A stretch of DNA of 64,000 nucleotides from Oceanobacter mangrovi (GCF_019740315.1 NZ_JAHXZR010000009.1:1-64000), one strand, 5' to 3'; counted from the stretch's first letter, positions 45,302-53,950 are shown. Program-made: numbers and translations. The notes: generated by a model not told the origin, from the letters alone.

Positions 45302-45670
45302 ATGACAGATTACAAAATGAAGCCGGTCGAAGGCACTGTCCATTTTGATGGTGCGCAATCGACCAAAGGGTTCAACTTCAACAAGATGTGTTTTTCGTTC
45401 AACAACGAAGACGCCCGTCAGGCTTTCCTGGCAGACCCTGAAGCCTATATGGATCAATTCAAACTGACCGAAGACTTCAAGCAGGCACTGCGTGACAAGG
45501 ACCTGAACAAGTTGCTCGAACTGGGCGGCAGCATCTACTACATGGCGAAACTGGCCGGTATTTTTGGCTGGAACATGCAGGTAATTGGCGGCATGCAATC
45601 AGGCCGTACTACCGAAGAGTTCCAGGCATATCTCGACAGTCAGGGCAGGGGGAAAACAACCAATGGCTAA
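45302..45670 (+). CDS. ligA: Protocatechuate 4,5-dioxygenase alpha subunit
   Basis: 122-residue small subunit of the extradiol dioxygenase LigAB/PmdAB. The LigA fold elements GFNFNKMCFSFNNEDARQAFLADP and LELGGSIYYMAKLAGIFG are well conserved. It has no metal ligands; it closes the active site of LigB. Overlaps ligB by eight bases. Separate alpha and beta genes argue for protocatechuate rather than the fused gallate dioxygenase (GalA/DesB). Confidence 0.95.
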   Translation: MTDYKMKPVEGTVHFDGAQSTKGFNFNKMCFSFNNEDARQAFLADPEAYMDQFKLTEDFKQALRDKDLNKLLELGGSIYYMAKLAGIFGWNMQVIGGMQSGRTTEEFQAYLDSQGRGKTTNG

Positions 45671-46508
45671 GATTATCGGTGGTATCACCACATCTCATAT
45701 TCCGGCTATCGGCGTTGCAATCGACAAGGGCCTGGAAGACACCCCGTACTACCGCGACCTGTTCGCCATCTATCCACCAATCCGCGAGTGGCTGGGCGAA
45801 GAAAAGCCGGACATCGCGGTACTGTTCTACAACGACCACGGTCTGGAAATGTGGCTCGACAAGAAGCCAACCTACGCCATTGGTTGTGCGCCGGAATACC
45901 AGAACGCTGACGAAGGCTGGGGCATCAAGCCAATCCCGCCAGTCACCGGTGAAACCGAACTGAGCTGGCACATTGTCAACCACCTGATCGAAAACGATTT
46001 TGATCCGACTGTGTGTCAGGACATCAAGGTCGATCATGGTGCCACCGTACCAATGACCCTGCTGTGGCCAAACCACACTTATCAGGGCATCAAGGTGATT
46101 CCGGTTGCCATCAACTGTGAACGTCACCCAATGCCAAAGCCAAGCCGCAGCTACGCGTTTGGTAAAGCGATTGGTGATGCGATCCGTTGTTGGGACAAGG
46201 ACCAGAAAGTCGTACTGCTGGGTACTGGCGGTCTGTCTCACCAGTTGGATGGCCCGCGTGCGGGTATTCTGAATGCCGACTTCGACAACTGGTGCATGGA
46301 CAAACTGGTAACCAACCCGGAAGAGATCACCCAGTTCAGCAACGTTGACCTGATCGAACGTGGTGGCGCCCAGATGGTTGAAATCGCCATGTGGCTGGCC
46401 ATGCGTGGCGCTATGGGTGACGGCATTCCGGAAGAGCGTATGCGTAATTACGTATCACCGATCTCCAACACAGGTGTTGGCGTGCAGTTGCTGATTCCGC
46501 AAGACTGA
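45663..46508 (+). CDS. ligB: Protocatechuate 4,5-dioxygenase beta subunit
   Basis: 281-residue catalytic subunit holding the non-haem Fe(II). Metal ligands are His12 (GITTSHIPAIG), His near residue 61 (YNDHGLEMW) and a Glu further on (VLGTGGLSHQL region contains the catalytic His). Opens protocatechuate between C4 and C5 to 4-carboxy-2-hydroxymuconate semialdehyde, which LigC takes on. Starts MAKIIGGITTSH at 45663; the longer frame back into ligA is not used. Strong terminator after it. Confidence 0.96.
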   Translation: MAKIIGGITTSHIPAIGVAIDKGLEDTPYYRDLFAIYPPIREWLGEEKPDIAVLFYNDHGLEMWLDKKPTYAIGCAPEYQNADEGWGIKPIPPVTGETELSWHIVNHLIENDFDPTVCQDIKVDHGATVPMTLLWPNHTYQGIKVIPVAINCERHPMPKPSRSYAFGKAIGDAIRCWDKDQKVVLLGTGGLSHQLDGPRAGILNADFDNWCMDKLVTNPEEITQFSNVDLIERGGAQMVEIAMWLAMRGAMGDGIPEERMRNYVSPISNTGVGVQLLIPQD

Positions 46509-46603
46509 TCGATCACAGGCGCAGGTAACAGCAGCTCTGATAAAGCAGCGTAGCAGCTGGTAGCAGCAAACCTGAAAGAGTGCCTGAAAAGAGCGCCTGA
46601 AAA

Positions 46604-46642
46604 CAAAACCCCCAGTCGGGCAACCGGCTGGGGGTTTTGTGT
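46604..46642 (+). terminator. Strong terminator after ligB
   Basis: 16-bp stem CAAAACCCCCAGTCGG/CCGGCTGGGGGTTTTG with GCAA tetraloop and one G-U. Works on both strands in principle; the T-run GGGGGTTTTG belongs to the stem. Confidence 0.88.
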
Positions 46643-46721
46643 ATTAACGCTCAGTAGCTTCTTTCCTTTCAGTAGATACTGGGCTTTCTTATCCAATGAT
46701 TAATCTGTCCAGGGAATGACA

Positions 46722-47156
46722 ATGAAAATAATCATAGCGAAATTGTTTGTACTGGCCTTTGGTGGCGGGCTCATTTTATACGGCGCCTTAGGTAGCATTG
46801 ATATACTGTTTGTTACAGGCCCGAAGCTTGAACGGTCTGAATTGGTCGAGCCTGGAGTGATGTATGTTCCCGCGTTAATAGGAGCCGGGATTGCCTTGGT
46901 GGGCTTGGTGCTTCTGTTGGGTGGATGGAAAAGGATCAAGCGATTTGAAAAACTGGAAAGAGATTTCAGGCTAAAGACGTTCGACTGGTATAAGCGAACA
47001 TATCCCCACTTGATTACAAATGGGGAAATACAGTGTTTTGGTTGCGGAGGGGGGAAGCTACAGGTTCGTGCGTTAATGCAGCATACTTATCACCGTGAGC
47101 ATTTTTGTCCTCAGTGTGGAACAACCCTTTATTACTCACCTGAATGTAATAGTTAG
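46722..47156 (+). CDS. Membrane protein with C-terminal zinc-ribbon-like motif
   Basis: About 144 residues from the ATG at 46722 (AGGG seven bases upstream). Two membrane helices (IAKLFVLAFGGGLILYGAL and YVPALIGAGIALVGLVLLLGG) precede a basic cytoplasmic part and two Cys pairs, CFGCGGG and CPQCGTTLYY, 25 residues apart, as in a zinc ribbon. Family not recognised. Isolated gene between the lig operon and a minus-strand hypothetical. Confidence 0.65.
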   Translation: MKIIIAKLFVLAFGGGLILYGALGSIDILFVTGPKLERSELVEPGVMYVPALIGAGIALVGLVLLLGGWKRIKRFEKLERDFRLKTFDWYKRTYPHLITNGEIQCFGCGGGKLQVRALMQHTYHREHFCPQCGTTLYYSPECNS

Positions 47157-47209
47157 TCATAAAGATGGGTAACTCATCTTTAAGTCATTCTCTAGCTTTT
47201 CAAACAAAC

Positions 47210-47476
47210 TTACTTCAATTTCTCACCACAAAACGGGCAGAAATTCACCACAATCATGCTGTGATAGGTCAGCTCGCCGACGTCTTCCGCGTCGCCTAAC
47301 GCAACTTCCTCGGCGTCGGCAAAATGCAGGTTGTGGAGCTGCCAGCTGTCCATCGGCTGATCGAATTGGGATACGCAATGAACCAGGCGGTCGCAGTCTG
47401 GATAAACGTTGGCTGCGCAGCTGTGTTCCTTGTCGTATTCCGCGTCGGTGTTTTCACCCAGTTCAATCAGATTCAT
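47210..47476 (-). CDS. Small hypothetical protein ending in a FCPFCGEKL zinc-knuckle
   Basis: 88 residues, acidic. Cysteines at CAANVYPDCDRLVHC and the C-terminal FCPFCGEKL suggest a metal site like those of small 'CPxCG' proteins. ATG at 47476. No signal peptide or helix. No family assigned. Confidence 0.6.
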   Translation of the reverse strand: MNLIELGENTDAEYDKEHSCAANVYPDCDRLVHCVSQFDQPMDSWQLHNLHFADAEEVALGDAEDVGELTYHSMIVVNFCPFCGEKLK

Positions 47477-47590
47477 GTGTTTTATCCCGCTGGTTAATCA
47501 GCCGCGACAGTAAGGCGTCAGCGGACAGATAACAAGACTGATGTGGTTTTCTCATGTTTTGTGTAAGGCAGCGCGTCAGCCAGCAGAAAA

Positions 47591-47617
47591 CAAAAAACCG
47601 GCCTTGGCCGGTTTTTG
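47591..47617. terminator. Terminator of the TRAP binding-protein gene
   Basis: AAAACCGGCC/GGCCGGTTTT stem with A/T runs on both sides, 19 bases after the dctP-type stop on the minus strand. Confidence 0.85.
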
Positions 47618-47635
47618 TGTGTCAGCAAGAGTGTC

Positions 47636-48604
47636 TTACATTTCCAGGAACTGGCGAATGGCAGGATTCTCGGCCTTGTAGTGTTCAACCACTGCATCCG
47701 GTGCGGCACCGAAGTCCTGACGTTGCATACGAACGATATCGACGCCAGCCTGCTCCAGTTCGCGCAGATTGGTTTTTTCGGCCTGAATCTGACGCTCGAT
47801 ACCCCATTGCTCGGCCTCGCTGTAGGCCTTGCGGACAATTTCCTGATTTTCAGGTGTCAGTGCATCAAACCAGCTTTTGGATACCGCAAAGACCGCAGGG
47901 AAAGCCATGTGGTTGGTCAACAGCAGGTGGGGGGCCTTTTCATAGATCTTCAGGCCAACCAGCATATCGAGATCACAGTCGATCAGATCGACTTCGTTTT
48001 GCTCCAGTGCCGGCAGGATATCGCGAGTCGGAATGGCTTTTGGTTCGGCACCCAGTTGGTTGTACCAGTAGCTGAATACGCTGTTGGGAAAGGCACGTAC
48101 CTTTTTGCCTTTGAGGTCTTCAACAGAGCTGATAGCGGTTGGAGAGAGCAGCTGACGCATGCCGGAAAAGGCATAGCCCAAACCAATCAAATTATTGGCT
48201 TCGAGGGTTTTCAGCATGGCTTTGGCCTGATGTGACTGGCTGGCGCGAGCTGCTGCCTCAACATTTTCAAACTGGAAAGGCATATACCAGACATTGAATG
48301 CCGGATTGATTTTTTCCAGTGTGCCGGTAGACAGCATGCCTGCTTGCAGGCGACCGCTTTCCAGATTCTCCAGAATAAATGCTTCGCCGCCCATTTTGGC
48401 CTGGCGGGATGGACGAGGATCAAACTGGCCATCGCTGAGGCGTTTCAGGTTTTCGTCAAAACGAGTGGTCAGTTCGGTCAGGGTGTGGCCTGGGGGGGTA
48501 ACCAGACCATAACGAACAGTCTCTGCCGATGCGTTTTGGGTACTGCCCAAAATGCTACAAAGCAGTGCGATGGAAGTAGTTGCCAGTCGGGTAAATGTAT
48601 TCAC
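47636..48604 (-). CDS. TRAP transporter substrate-binding protein (DctP type), solitary
   Basis: 322 residues with signal peptide (ATTSIALLCSILGSTQNASA) and DctP/TAXI-like fold: VTPPGHTLTELTTRFDENL, RAFPNSVFSYWYNQLGAEPKAIP (carboxylate-binding Arg) and EQNEVDLIDCDLDMLVGLKIYE. GTG start at 48604. No DctQ or DctM membrane subunit is next to it, so it either serves subunits encoded elsewhere or has become a sensor protein. A carboxylate such as an aromatic acid is a possible ligand given the neighbouring lig genes, but this is only positional. Confidence 0.85.
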   Translation of the reverse strand: MNTFTRLATTSIALLCSILGSTQNASAETVRYGLVTPPGHTLTELTTRFDENLKRLSDGQFDPRPSRQAKMGGEAFILENLESGRLQAGMLSTGTLEKINPAFNVWYMPFQFENVEAAARASQSHQAKAMLKTLEANNLIGLGYAFSGMRQLLSPTAISSVEDLKGKKVRAFPNSVFSYWYNQLGAEPKAIPTRDILPALEQNEVDLIDCDLDMLVGLKIYEKAPHLLLTNHMAFPAVFAVSKSWFDALTPENQEIVRKAYSEAEQWGIERQIQAEKTNLRELEQAGVDIVRMQRQDFGAAPDAVVEHYKAENPAIRQFLEM

Positions 48605-48857
48605 ATGAAGCCTCTTTACGGGTTTCTTCTGAGCTGATTTTTATGGAGCGTTACCATGATACCGTTTGGCGCAAGTTGCAACATTTGGCAGCCGCCTTGG
48701 CAGCTGCAGAACAGTGGTTAAATCAAAAAACGTGAAGTTTTTTCTACTATTCACCACGTGAATAGTATGTACAGGCCCTACATACCAAATTTCTGGTTGC
48801 AATCTATCCATTCCTGTTTAGGATGGATGTATTACATATTTGAATGGTTACGCCCTA

Positions 48858-48995
48858 ATGACCTCAGCTCATGTACACCACTATAAGGATCAGACCTCTG
48901 CAGTTGCAGCGGTAGTGCGTCCGTGTGGCAGTGCGGTTGTGGCGTATTGGTATTTTGGTTATGGCTACTTTAGCCAGGAGCCAGGCTGCCTGTAG
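48858..48995 (+). CDS. Aromatic-amino-acid leader peptide of the DAHP synthase gene
   Basis: 45-codon frame upstream of the DAHP synthase gene whose last part reads AYWYFGYGYFSQEPGCL: four Tyr, one Trp and two Phe within nine residues (codons 30-38). The stop is followed by a hairpin series ending in a perfect terminator. This is the hallmark of a leader peptide for ribosome-mediated attenuation sensing Tyr/Trp/Phe supply. The ATG at 48858 lacks a good Shine-Dalgarno; in-frame GTGs at 48915 and 48939 are alternative starts, so the true length may be shorter. Confidence 0.75.
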   Translation: MTSAHVHHYKDQTSAVAAVVRPCGSAVVAYWYFGYGYFSQEPGCL

Positions 48996-49078
48996 TGTGA
49001 AAACACCCGGCAGTTTGGCACCAAGCCAGACTGCCAAAGGGAACCCCGGTTGGCAGTCTGCCAACCGGGGTTTTTTTA
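48980..49078 (+). promoter_or_regulatory. Attenuator with alternative hairpins before DAHP synthase
   Basis: Five segments pair in a chain. A: GCCAGGCTGCC (48980-48990, inside the leader frame); B: GGCAGTTTGGC (49009-49019); C: GCCAGACTGCCAA (49025-49037); D: TTGGCAGTCTG (49050-49060); E: CTGCCAACCGGGG (49058-49070). A pairs with B, B with C, C with D, and D with E plus its 5' part gives the terminator. A ribosome stalled at the aromatic codons leaves A free, so A:B and C:D form and transcription continues; a ribosome at the stop covers A, so B:C and the terminator form. Confidence 0.8.
49042..49078 (+). terminator. Intrinsic terminator of the attenuator
   Basis: Perfect 15-bp inverted repeat AACCCCGGTTGGCAG/CTGCCAACCGGGGTT followed by seven T residues (49071-49077), 213 bases ahead of the DAHP synthase start. 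Confidence 0.93.
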
Positions 49079-49290
49079 TGGAATTTTTCAAGGGTTAATG
49101 TGGAGAGGTTGTGATGTACAGCTTGCTCAGTACAGCTAACAAGCAAGTCAGTTCAGTACTGATTCTGCGGAAGAAAGTGCGATTTAGCATCGGTGGCATT
49201 TGCTCCCGATATTGGCGGGGCTGATTGCTCACCGGACCAACAGGCTAATCACAAAAAATACTTTCAGATGCAGAAATACAGGACCAGAAA

Positions 49291-50352
49291 ATGACTAATC
49301 CAGCTCTCAACAACAGCCTCAACCAAACTACTGCCAGCAATGACCCGGCAGTACGCCCAATGGCCACACCAGCGACGCTGAAGGCGCAACTGCCGCTGCC
49401 TGAAAAACATCAGGTTCAGGTTGAGCAACACCGTCAGCAGATTCGCAACATCATGAACGGTGACGATAAGCGTCTGCTGGTGATCACCGGGCCGTGCTCA
49501 ATCCATGACGAAGAAGCCGCACTGGATTACGGCCAGCGTCTGGCAGCCTTGAATCGCCAGCTGGGCGATCGCCTGATGATTGTGATGCGGGCCTACGTTG
49601 AAAAACCCCGTACCAACATCGGCTGGAAAGGTTTGGCCTACGATCCGCAGCGTGATGGCAAAGGCGACATGGCGGCTGGCATTGAACGTAGCCGCAAGGT
49701 GATGCTGGAACTGATTCGGATGGGGCTGCCGCTGGCGACTGAAGCACTGAACCCGATGGTGATGATGTACCTGGATGATCTGGTGAGCTGGACTGCCATC
49801 GGTGCCCGTACCGCAGAATCCCAAATTCACCGCGAAATGGTCAGTCATCTGGGCATGCCTACCGGCATCAAAAACGGTACCGATGGCTCGATGACCACCG
49901 CAGTGAACGCCATGGTGGCGGCCCGCCACAGTCATCATACGCTGGGGGTGGATTGTCATGGCCAGTTGGCGATGCTGACGACGCCGGGTAACCCGGATAC
50001 CCACATCGTGCTGCGCGGTGGTAACGGCATCACCAACTATGATGCGGCGAGCATTGCTGAAGCCCAGCGTCAGTTGCAGGACGCCGGTTGCAACGCTGGC
50101 GTGCTGGTTGATTGCAGCCACGCCAACGCCTGCAAACAACATCGTCGGCAGATTCCGATTGCCCTGGAAGTGGTGGAGCAGCGGGTCGCCGGTAACGACA
50201 AGATTATTGGGGTGATGCTGGAAAGCTTCATTAATGAAGGCAGCCAGAAAATGGATGGCAAGCTGGTCTACGGCCAGTCGATTACCGACCCGTGTATTGG
50301 CTGGGATCAGACTGAAACCCTGTTACAGGCCATGCACAGCAAGCTGGTTTAA
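49291..50352 (+). CDS. 3-deoxy-7-phosphoheptulonate (DAHP) synthase, class I
   Basis: 353 residues, AroF/AroG/AroH type, condensing PEP and erythrose-4-phosphate in the first step of aromatic synthesis. LLVITGPCSIHDEEAALDYG (metal Cys), MRAYVEKPRTNIGWKGL, ATEALNPM, GARTAESQIHREM, KNGTDGS and LVDCSHANACKQH are all present. The sequence alone does not tell whether Phe, Tyr or Trp inhibits it. The leader peptide upstream contains codons for all three. Terminator at 50365-50406. Confidence 0.95.
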   Translation: MTNPALNNSLNQTTASNDPAVRPMATPATLKAQLPLPEKHQVQVEQHRQQIRNIMNGDDKRLLVITGPCSIHDEEAALDYGQRLAALNRQLGDRLMIVMRAYVEKPRTNIGWKGLAYDPQRDGKGDMAAGIERSRKVMLELIRMGLPLATEALNPMVMMYLDDLVSWTAIGARTAESQIHREMVSHLGMPTGIKNGTDGSMTTAVNAMVAARHSHHTLGVDCHGQLAMLTTPGNPDTHIVLRGGNGITNYDAASIAEAQRQLQDAGCNAGVLVDCSHANACKQHRRQIPIALEVVEQRVAGNDKIIGVMLESFINEGSQKMDGKLVYGQSITDPCIGWDQTETLLQAMHSKLV

Positions 50353-50364
50353 CCGTTCGTTAAG

Positions 50365-50406
50365 GCCAGACAGGAATGTTGCCAGCAACTCCTGCCTGGC
50401 TTTCTT
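50365..50406 (+). terminator. Terminator after DAHP synthase
   Basis: Imperfect stem GCCAGACAGGAATGTTGC/CAGCAACTCCTGCCTGGC followed by TTTCTTGGTT. It lies between the convergent DAHP synthase and TauE/SafE genes. Confidence 0.75.
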
Positions 50407-50428
50407 GGTTGTCTCGAATCGTATCAGG

Positions 50429-51184
50429 CTAGAAACTCTGAATGCCCTGCCAGATCAGCCGCAGGGCCAGCACGGTAATCAATACCTTGAAGATCTGCTT
50501 GAAGCGCTCAGCGGGAATCTTGTTGAGCAGCTTGAGGCCGACCCAGGTTCCCAGAGCGCCGCTGGCGATCATCAGGATCACCAGTGGCAGCCACTCAAAG
50601 AATGCAAAGCCGACCGCAGTAAAGACCACCGCCTTGAAGCTGTGCTGTAGCGTCATACAAGTAGCAAAGGTGCTGGTGAGTTGCAGTTTGCTGTAATTAT
50701 TGCGGTGAACAAAACCGGCAACCAAAGGCCCGGTTGCGCCCACGAACATGGTCAGGAATGTGGTCAGCGCGCCCGCAAAAATACGGCCGCCGCTGCCCAG
50801 ATCTGCTTTACCGGGCTTGTTACCCCACACCAGAAACAGAATAAAACCGGCTACCGCAAACTGAATTACTGACAGTGGTAATTGCACAACGACGGCAGAG
50901 GCTATCAGGGCACCAATCACAGCACCGACGCTAAACAGCTTCAGCATGTTCCAGTCGATGTGCTGGCGGGTCATCAGTGCCCGGTTGCCGTTAGAACCCA
51001 GTTGCACCAGGCCATGTACCGGAATCAGTGCCGCAACCGGTACGGTCGATGCCATCAGCGCCAGCAATAACAAGCCGCCACCAATGCCCAATGAGGCGGT
51101 CATAAACGACGTGAAACCGGCAGCAATAATCAGAAATATCGACGTTGCCAGCGTCAGGTCGGCAGGCATAAGCCACTCAAGCAT
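50429..51184 (-). CDS. TauE/SafE-family sulfite/anion exporter
   Basis: 251 residues with about eight hydrophobic helices and the duplicated TauE motifs (FTSFMTASLGIGGGLLLLALM; GGRIFAGALTTFLTMFVGATGPLV). The family exports sulfite, sulfoacetate or other small anions; the substrate here cannot be told. Monocistronic, ATG at 51184. Confidence 0.88.
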   Translation of the reverse strand: MLEWLMPADLTLATSIFLIIAAGFTSFMTASLGIGGGLLLLALMASTVPVAALIPVHGLVQLGSNGNRALMTRQHIDWNMLKLFSVGAVIGALIASAVVVQLPLSVIQFAVAGFILFLVWGNKPGKADLGSGGRIFAGALTTFLTMFVGATGPLVAGFVHRNNYSKLQLTSTFATCMTLQHSFKAVVFTAVGFAFFEWLPLVILMIASGALGTWVGLKLLNKIPAERFKQIFKVLITVLALRLIWQGIQSF

Positions 51185-51236
51185 GGTGAAATCCCGGCAG
51201 TAGCGCAGTTGAAAGCTGCGCAGATTATCCCCAGAT

Positions 51237-52010
51237 TCAGTAACGATGGCGACGTTTGAACGGCTTGTTTTTTGAGGAACGCAGGGTGCGTTTCAACCAG
51301 GTGTAGAGGCCACTGAGAGCCAGAAAGGCAAACAGCAAGCTGGCCAGGTCGATGATAATAACGCCGGTTTGGCCGAACAGGCGGCCGCTGTGCAGGTCCA
51401 GTAACACTCGTTCGACGTTGATGCCGGGCAGTGGTTGTTGCTGATTGAGATGTTCAGCCAGTGCAGCCGGTAATGCTTCGCTGCTCGCCCATTGAACCTG
51501 CTGGAAAGCACCATTCTCGGCCGTTTGCCACTGCCAGGCGTTTTGATCGAGATACCAGACTGGTGCTGCCAGAGCCAGAGTCGTTTCGCCGTTGTTATCG
51601 ATCAAGCCCAAAGCCGTCGCCGCAACAGGTAAACCGGCCAGTTCTTCAACCGCCTGACCATCGGGCAGGAACAGGGTGATGCGGTTATCGCACAGCACTG
51701 CGTGGGTTTGTTGCCAGAACAGCGCTCCCAGCAACTGGCTGTGGCATTCTGCCAGCGGCTGCTCGTTCAAATAAATGGTCTGGCCCAGCTGGCTGATCCA
51801 GCTATCGGCACTGCTAAAACCGCGTTTGGCCGTTTGTGGTTCAACACCGTATAACCAGCCGATCAGGGCTGAAAACACCGGCTGTCTGGCAAAACCAAGT
51901 TGTTGGCTGTGATTGATCAGGATGCCGGTGATCGTCAGCATCAGGATGATGGGGACTACCAGTAGTCCAGCACGGCGGTGCCATTGAATCAGGCGGGCTA
52001 CAAGGGTCAC
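51237..52010 (-). CDS. PepSY-domain membrane protein
   Basis: 257 residues. N-terminal helix with the PepSY_TM start WHRRAGLLVVPIILMLTITGILINHS, a periplasmic domain and a C-terminal helix VIIIDLASLLFAFLALSGLYTWLKR with a basic tail. PepSY_TM proteins are often found with siderophore or haem systems as ferric-reductase-like components. GTG start at 52010. Third gene in the minus-strand group after the di-heme peroxidase and the FMN-binding protein. Confidence 0.82.
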   Translation of the reverse strand: MTLVARLIQWHRRAGLLVVPIILMLTITGILINHSQQLGFARQPVFSALIGWLYGVEPQTAKRGFSSADSWISQLGQTIYLNEQPLAECHSQLLGALFWQQTHAVLCDNRITLFLPDGQAVEELAGLPVAATALGLIDNNGETTLALAAPVWYLDQNAWQWQTAENGAFQQVQWASSEALPAALAEHLNQQQPLPGINVERVLLDLHSGRLFGQTGVIIIDLASLLFAFLALSGLYTWLKRTLRSSKNKPFKRRHRY

Positions 52011-52078
52011 AACTTAATCCGTCTGTCGTTATTGGTGATAGGTATTGATGATGCTGATAAATAGTGATTATAAAAAAC

Positions 52079-52642
52079 TCAATGGATACTGGCAGTCTGA
52101 CGCTGACCAGCCAGGTAAAGTGCGACGCGCGCGACCGCTGTCACAGCTCGCACCGACAAGGTTGCACCAGTAATACCGTCAACCGACTGGCTCAGTTGCT
52201 GATCATTGTTCAGCTGCTGGCCAACAAACTGGTCGGTAAAAAATGGATATTTTACCTCCCAGCCGCGGGATTCCCGGAACGCAAGAATACTGACGCTGCG
52301 TATCTGCAGTTCATCAATCACTATGCCGACGGTAATCGGTTGCTCCTTGCCAATTTCTTCCAGAATCCAGGCGCTACGGTGATTCGCCTGGTCGGCGCTT
52401 TGCCAATAACGCACCCGTAAACCTTTGTAAGGGTGGGCGAGTATGGCTTCAATGGCCTGCTTTTGTTCCGGCTTCAGCCACAGGGTTTGGCTGGTGGCGG
52501 GCTGATGCTCGAACGCCTGTTCCAGAAACGCTTGCTGACTGAGGAATTCCTCAGCCAGCACCGTGTGGCCAACCAGCAGGCAGACAGTTGCCAGTAGCAG
52601 TGTCAGAGGGTTATTCAGCTTCACAGTTTTCCCAATCCTCAT
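52079..52642 (-). CDS. Secreted FMN-binding domain protein
   Basis: 187 residues. Signal peptide (NPLTLLLATVCLLVGHTVLA) and an FMN_bind domain whose motif DGITGATLSVRA matches the (D/S)GxTGAT(S/T) site for covalent flavin attachment by ApbE. Starts at ATG 52642 inside the end of the peroxidase gene, thus coupled. With the PepSY protein downstream it could form a periplasmic flavin-based electron-transfer pair, perhaps reducing ferric or cupric ions. Confidence 0.85.
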   Translation of the reverse strand: MRIGKTVKLNNPLTLLLATVCLLVGHTVLAEEFLSQQAFLEQAFEHQPATSQTLWLKPEQKQAIEAILAHPYKGLRVRYWQSADQANHRSAWILEEIGKEQPITVGIVIDELQIRSVSILAFRESRGWEVKYPFFTDQFVGQQLNNDQQLSQSVDGITGATLSVRAVTAVARVALYLAGQRQTASIH

Positions 52643-53858
52643 CACTGATCAGGCTTTCATAGCGGGCGTCAGTAAGGGTCATCATAAAGCAAACCAGTTG
52701 TTCGACACGGGTGTCAGTAATCAAGGCACCGTCTTGCAGTTCGGTCAGACTGATGGTGTCTGTAACTTCGGGATCTGCCCACTCAATACCGGTTTCCGGG
52801 TTGATGGTGTGGCTGCTTCCGGTCATCCAGTGATCGTAGAATTTCACCACGGTAGCCAGATCCTGGAACACGCCGTTGTGCATATAAGGAGCCGTAATGG
52901 CGACGTTCCGCAGGGTAGGTACCTTGAACTTGCCCATTTCACTGGCGTCGGTAACCGCTTCGTTATTGGTTTGCAGGCCGGTATCCACATAGTCCGTTCC
53001 CAGCCCGTTGGCGGTACGGACAGCACTATTCACGGGCACGCCGATGTTGTGGTACTCGTAGCCTGTGAAGGTTTCATTGGCGCTGCCCTGACGTTTGAGC
53101 TGGTGGCAGGTGGCGCAGTTGGTGAACTGCTGTGAGAAAAATAGCGTGCGGCCGGAAGCGACTTTGGAAATCACGCCATAGTCATAGTAGTCAGGGTCGT
53201 CCTCATCCAGTAGCGAGCGGTCATATTTGGAGTCAAACGGCATAAATTCATCGGTGCTTTCAAAAGCCGCAATGGCTTCTGTCAATGCGGTATATGCCGT
53301 GTCTGTGTCGTCGAAAACGTCGCTGCCGAACAGTCGTTCAAAAGCTTCGACATACTGGTCATTTTCCAGAATACGTTCAATCACACTGGCCTTGTTAGGC
53401 ATGCCCATTTCAATTTCGTTAAGAAACGGTCCGCCAGCCTGGTCCGCTAAAGTGCTGGCTCGGCCGTCGTGGAACTGTCCGCCAATCCAACCGCTGTAGT
53501 CCGATTGCTGACTGTTGAAACGTGTACGCGTGCCGTTCTGGAACTCTGGCGTCAGTGTCGCATAGGTTGCGGTCGGTGCATTGCGATCGCCAGTGGAAAC
53601 ACCATCATCACCCAGTGAAACAGCGACTGTATTGCCTTCGTCATCAAGGTTACTGTCGGTAAATGCCTTGGCTGAATCATGGCAGCTTGAGCATGCCTGG
53701 GTACGGTTAAACGACAGCGAAGTGTCATTAAACAAACTTTCACCCAGGGCTTCCTGGGTGCTGAAGGCAGAAGAATCATCTGAATCTGAGGACGACCCGC
53801 AGGCTCCCAGGGCCAGACCTAATGCAATTACGGCCAGTCGTTTCACGGTTGCTTTCAT
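52611..53858 (-). CDS. Di-heme cytochrome c peroxidase-like lipoprotein (MauG/MbnH family)
   Basis: 415 residues. Lipoprotein signal ending LGLALGACGSS; two CxxCH haem sites, ACSSCHDSAKAF and NCATCHQLKRQG; distal region with MHNGVFQDLATVVKFYDHW. The family covers bacterial cytochrome c peroxidases, MauG and MbnH. Its divergent neighbour is an imelysin gene, 224 bases away, which suggests a common metal-related role. First gene of a three-gene minus-strand operon. Confidence 0.9.
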   Translation of the reverse strand: MKATVKRLAVIALGLALGACGSSSDSDDSSAFSTQEALGESLFNDTSLSFNRTQACSSCHDSAKAFTDSNLDDEGNTVAVSLGDDGVSTGDRNAPTATYATLTPEFQNGTRTRFNSQQSDYSGWIGGQFHDGRASTLADQAGGPFLNEIEMGMPNKASVIERILENDQYVEAFERLFGSDVFDDTDTAYTALTEAIAAFESTDEFMPFDSKYDRSLLDEDDPDYYDYGVISKVASGRTLFFSQQFTNCATCHQLKRQGSANETFTGYEYHNIGVPVNSAVRTANGLGTDYVDTGLQTNNEAVTDASEMGKFKVPTLRNVAITAPYMHNGVFQDLATVVKFYDHWMTGSSHTINPETGIEWADPEVTDTISLTELQDGALITDTRVEQLVCFMMTLTDARYESLISDEDWENCEAE

Positions 53859-53950
53859 CCTGTTCTTGCGTATCTCGGTTGGTCTATACCAGCTTCTTTT
53901 CCTAAATTTATAACTTTAATCAAGTTCATAACAAGAATTTGATTGAAATT

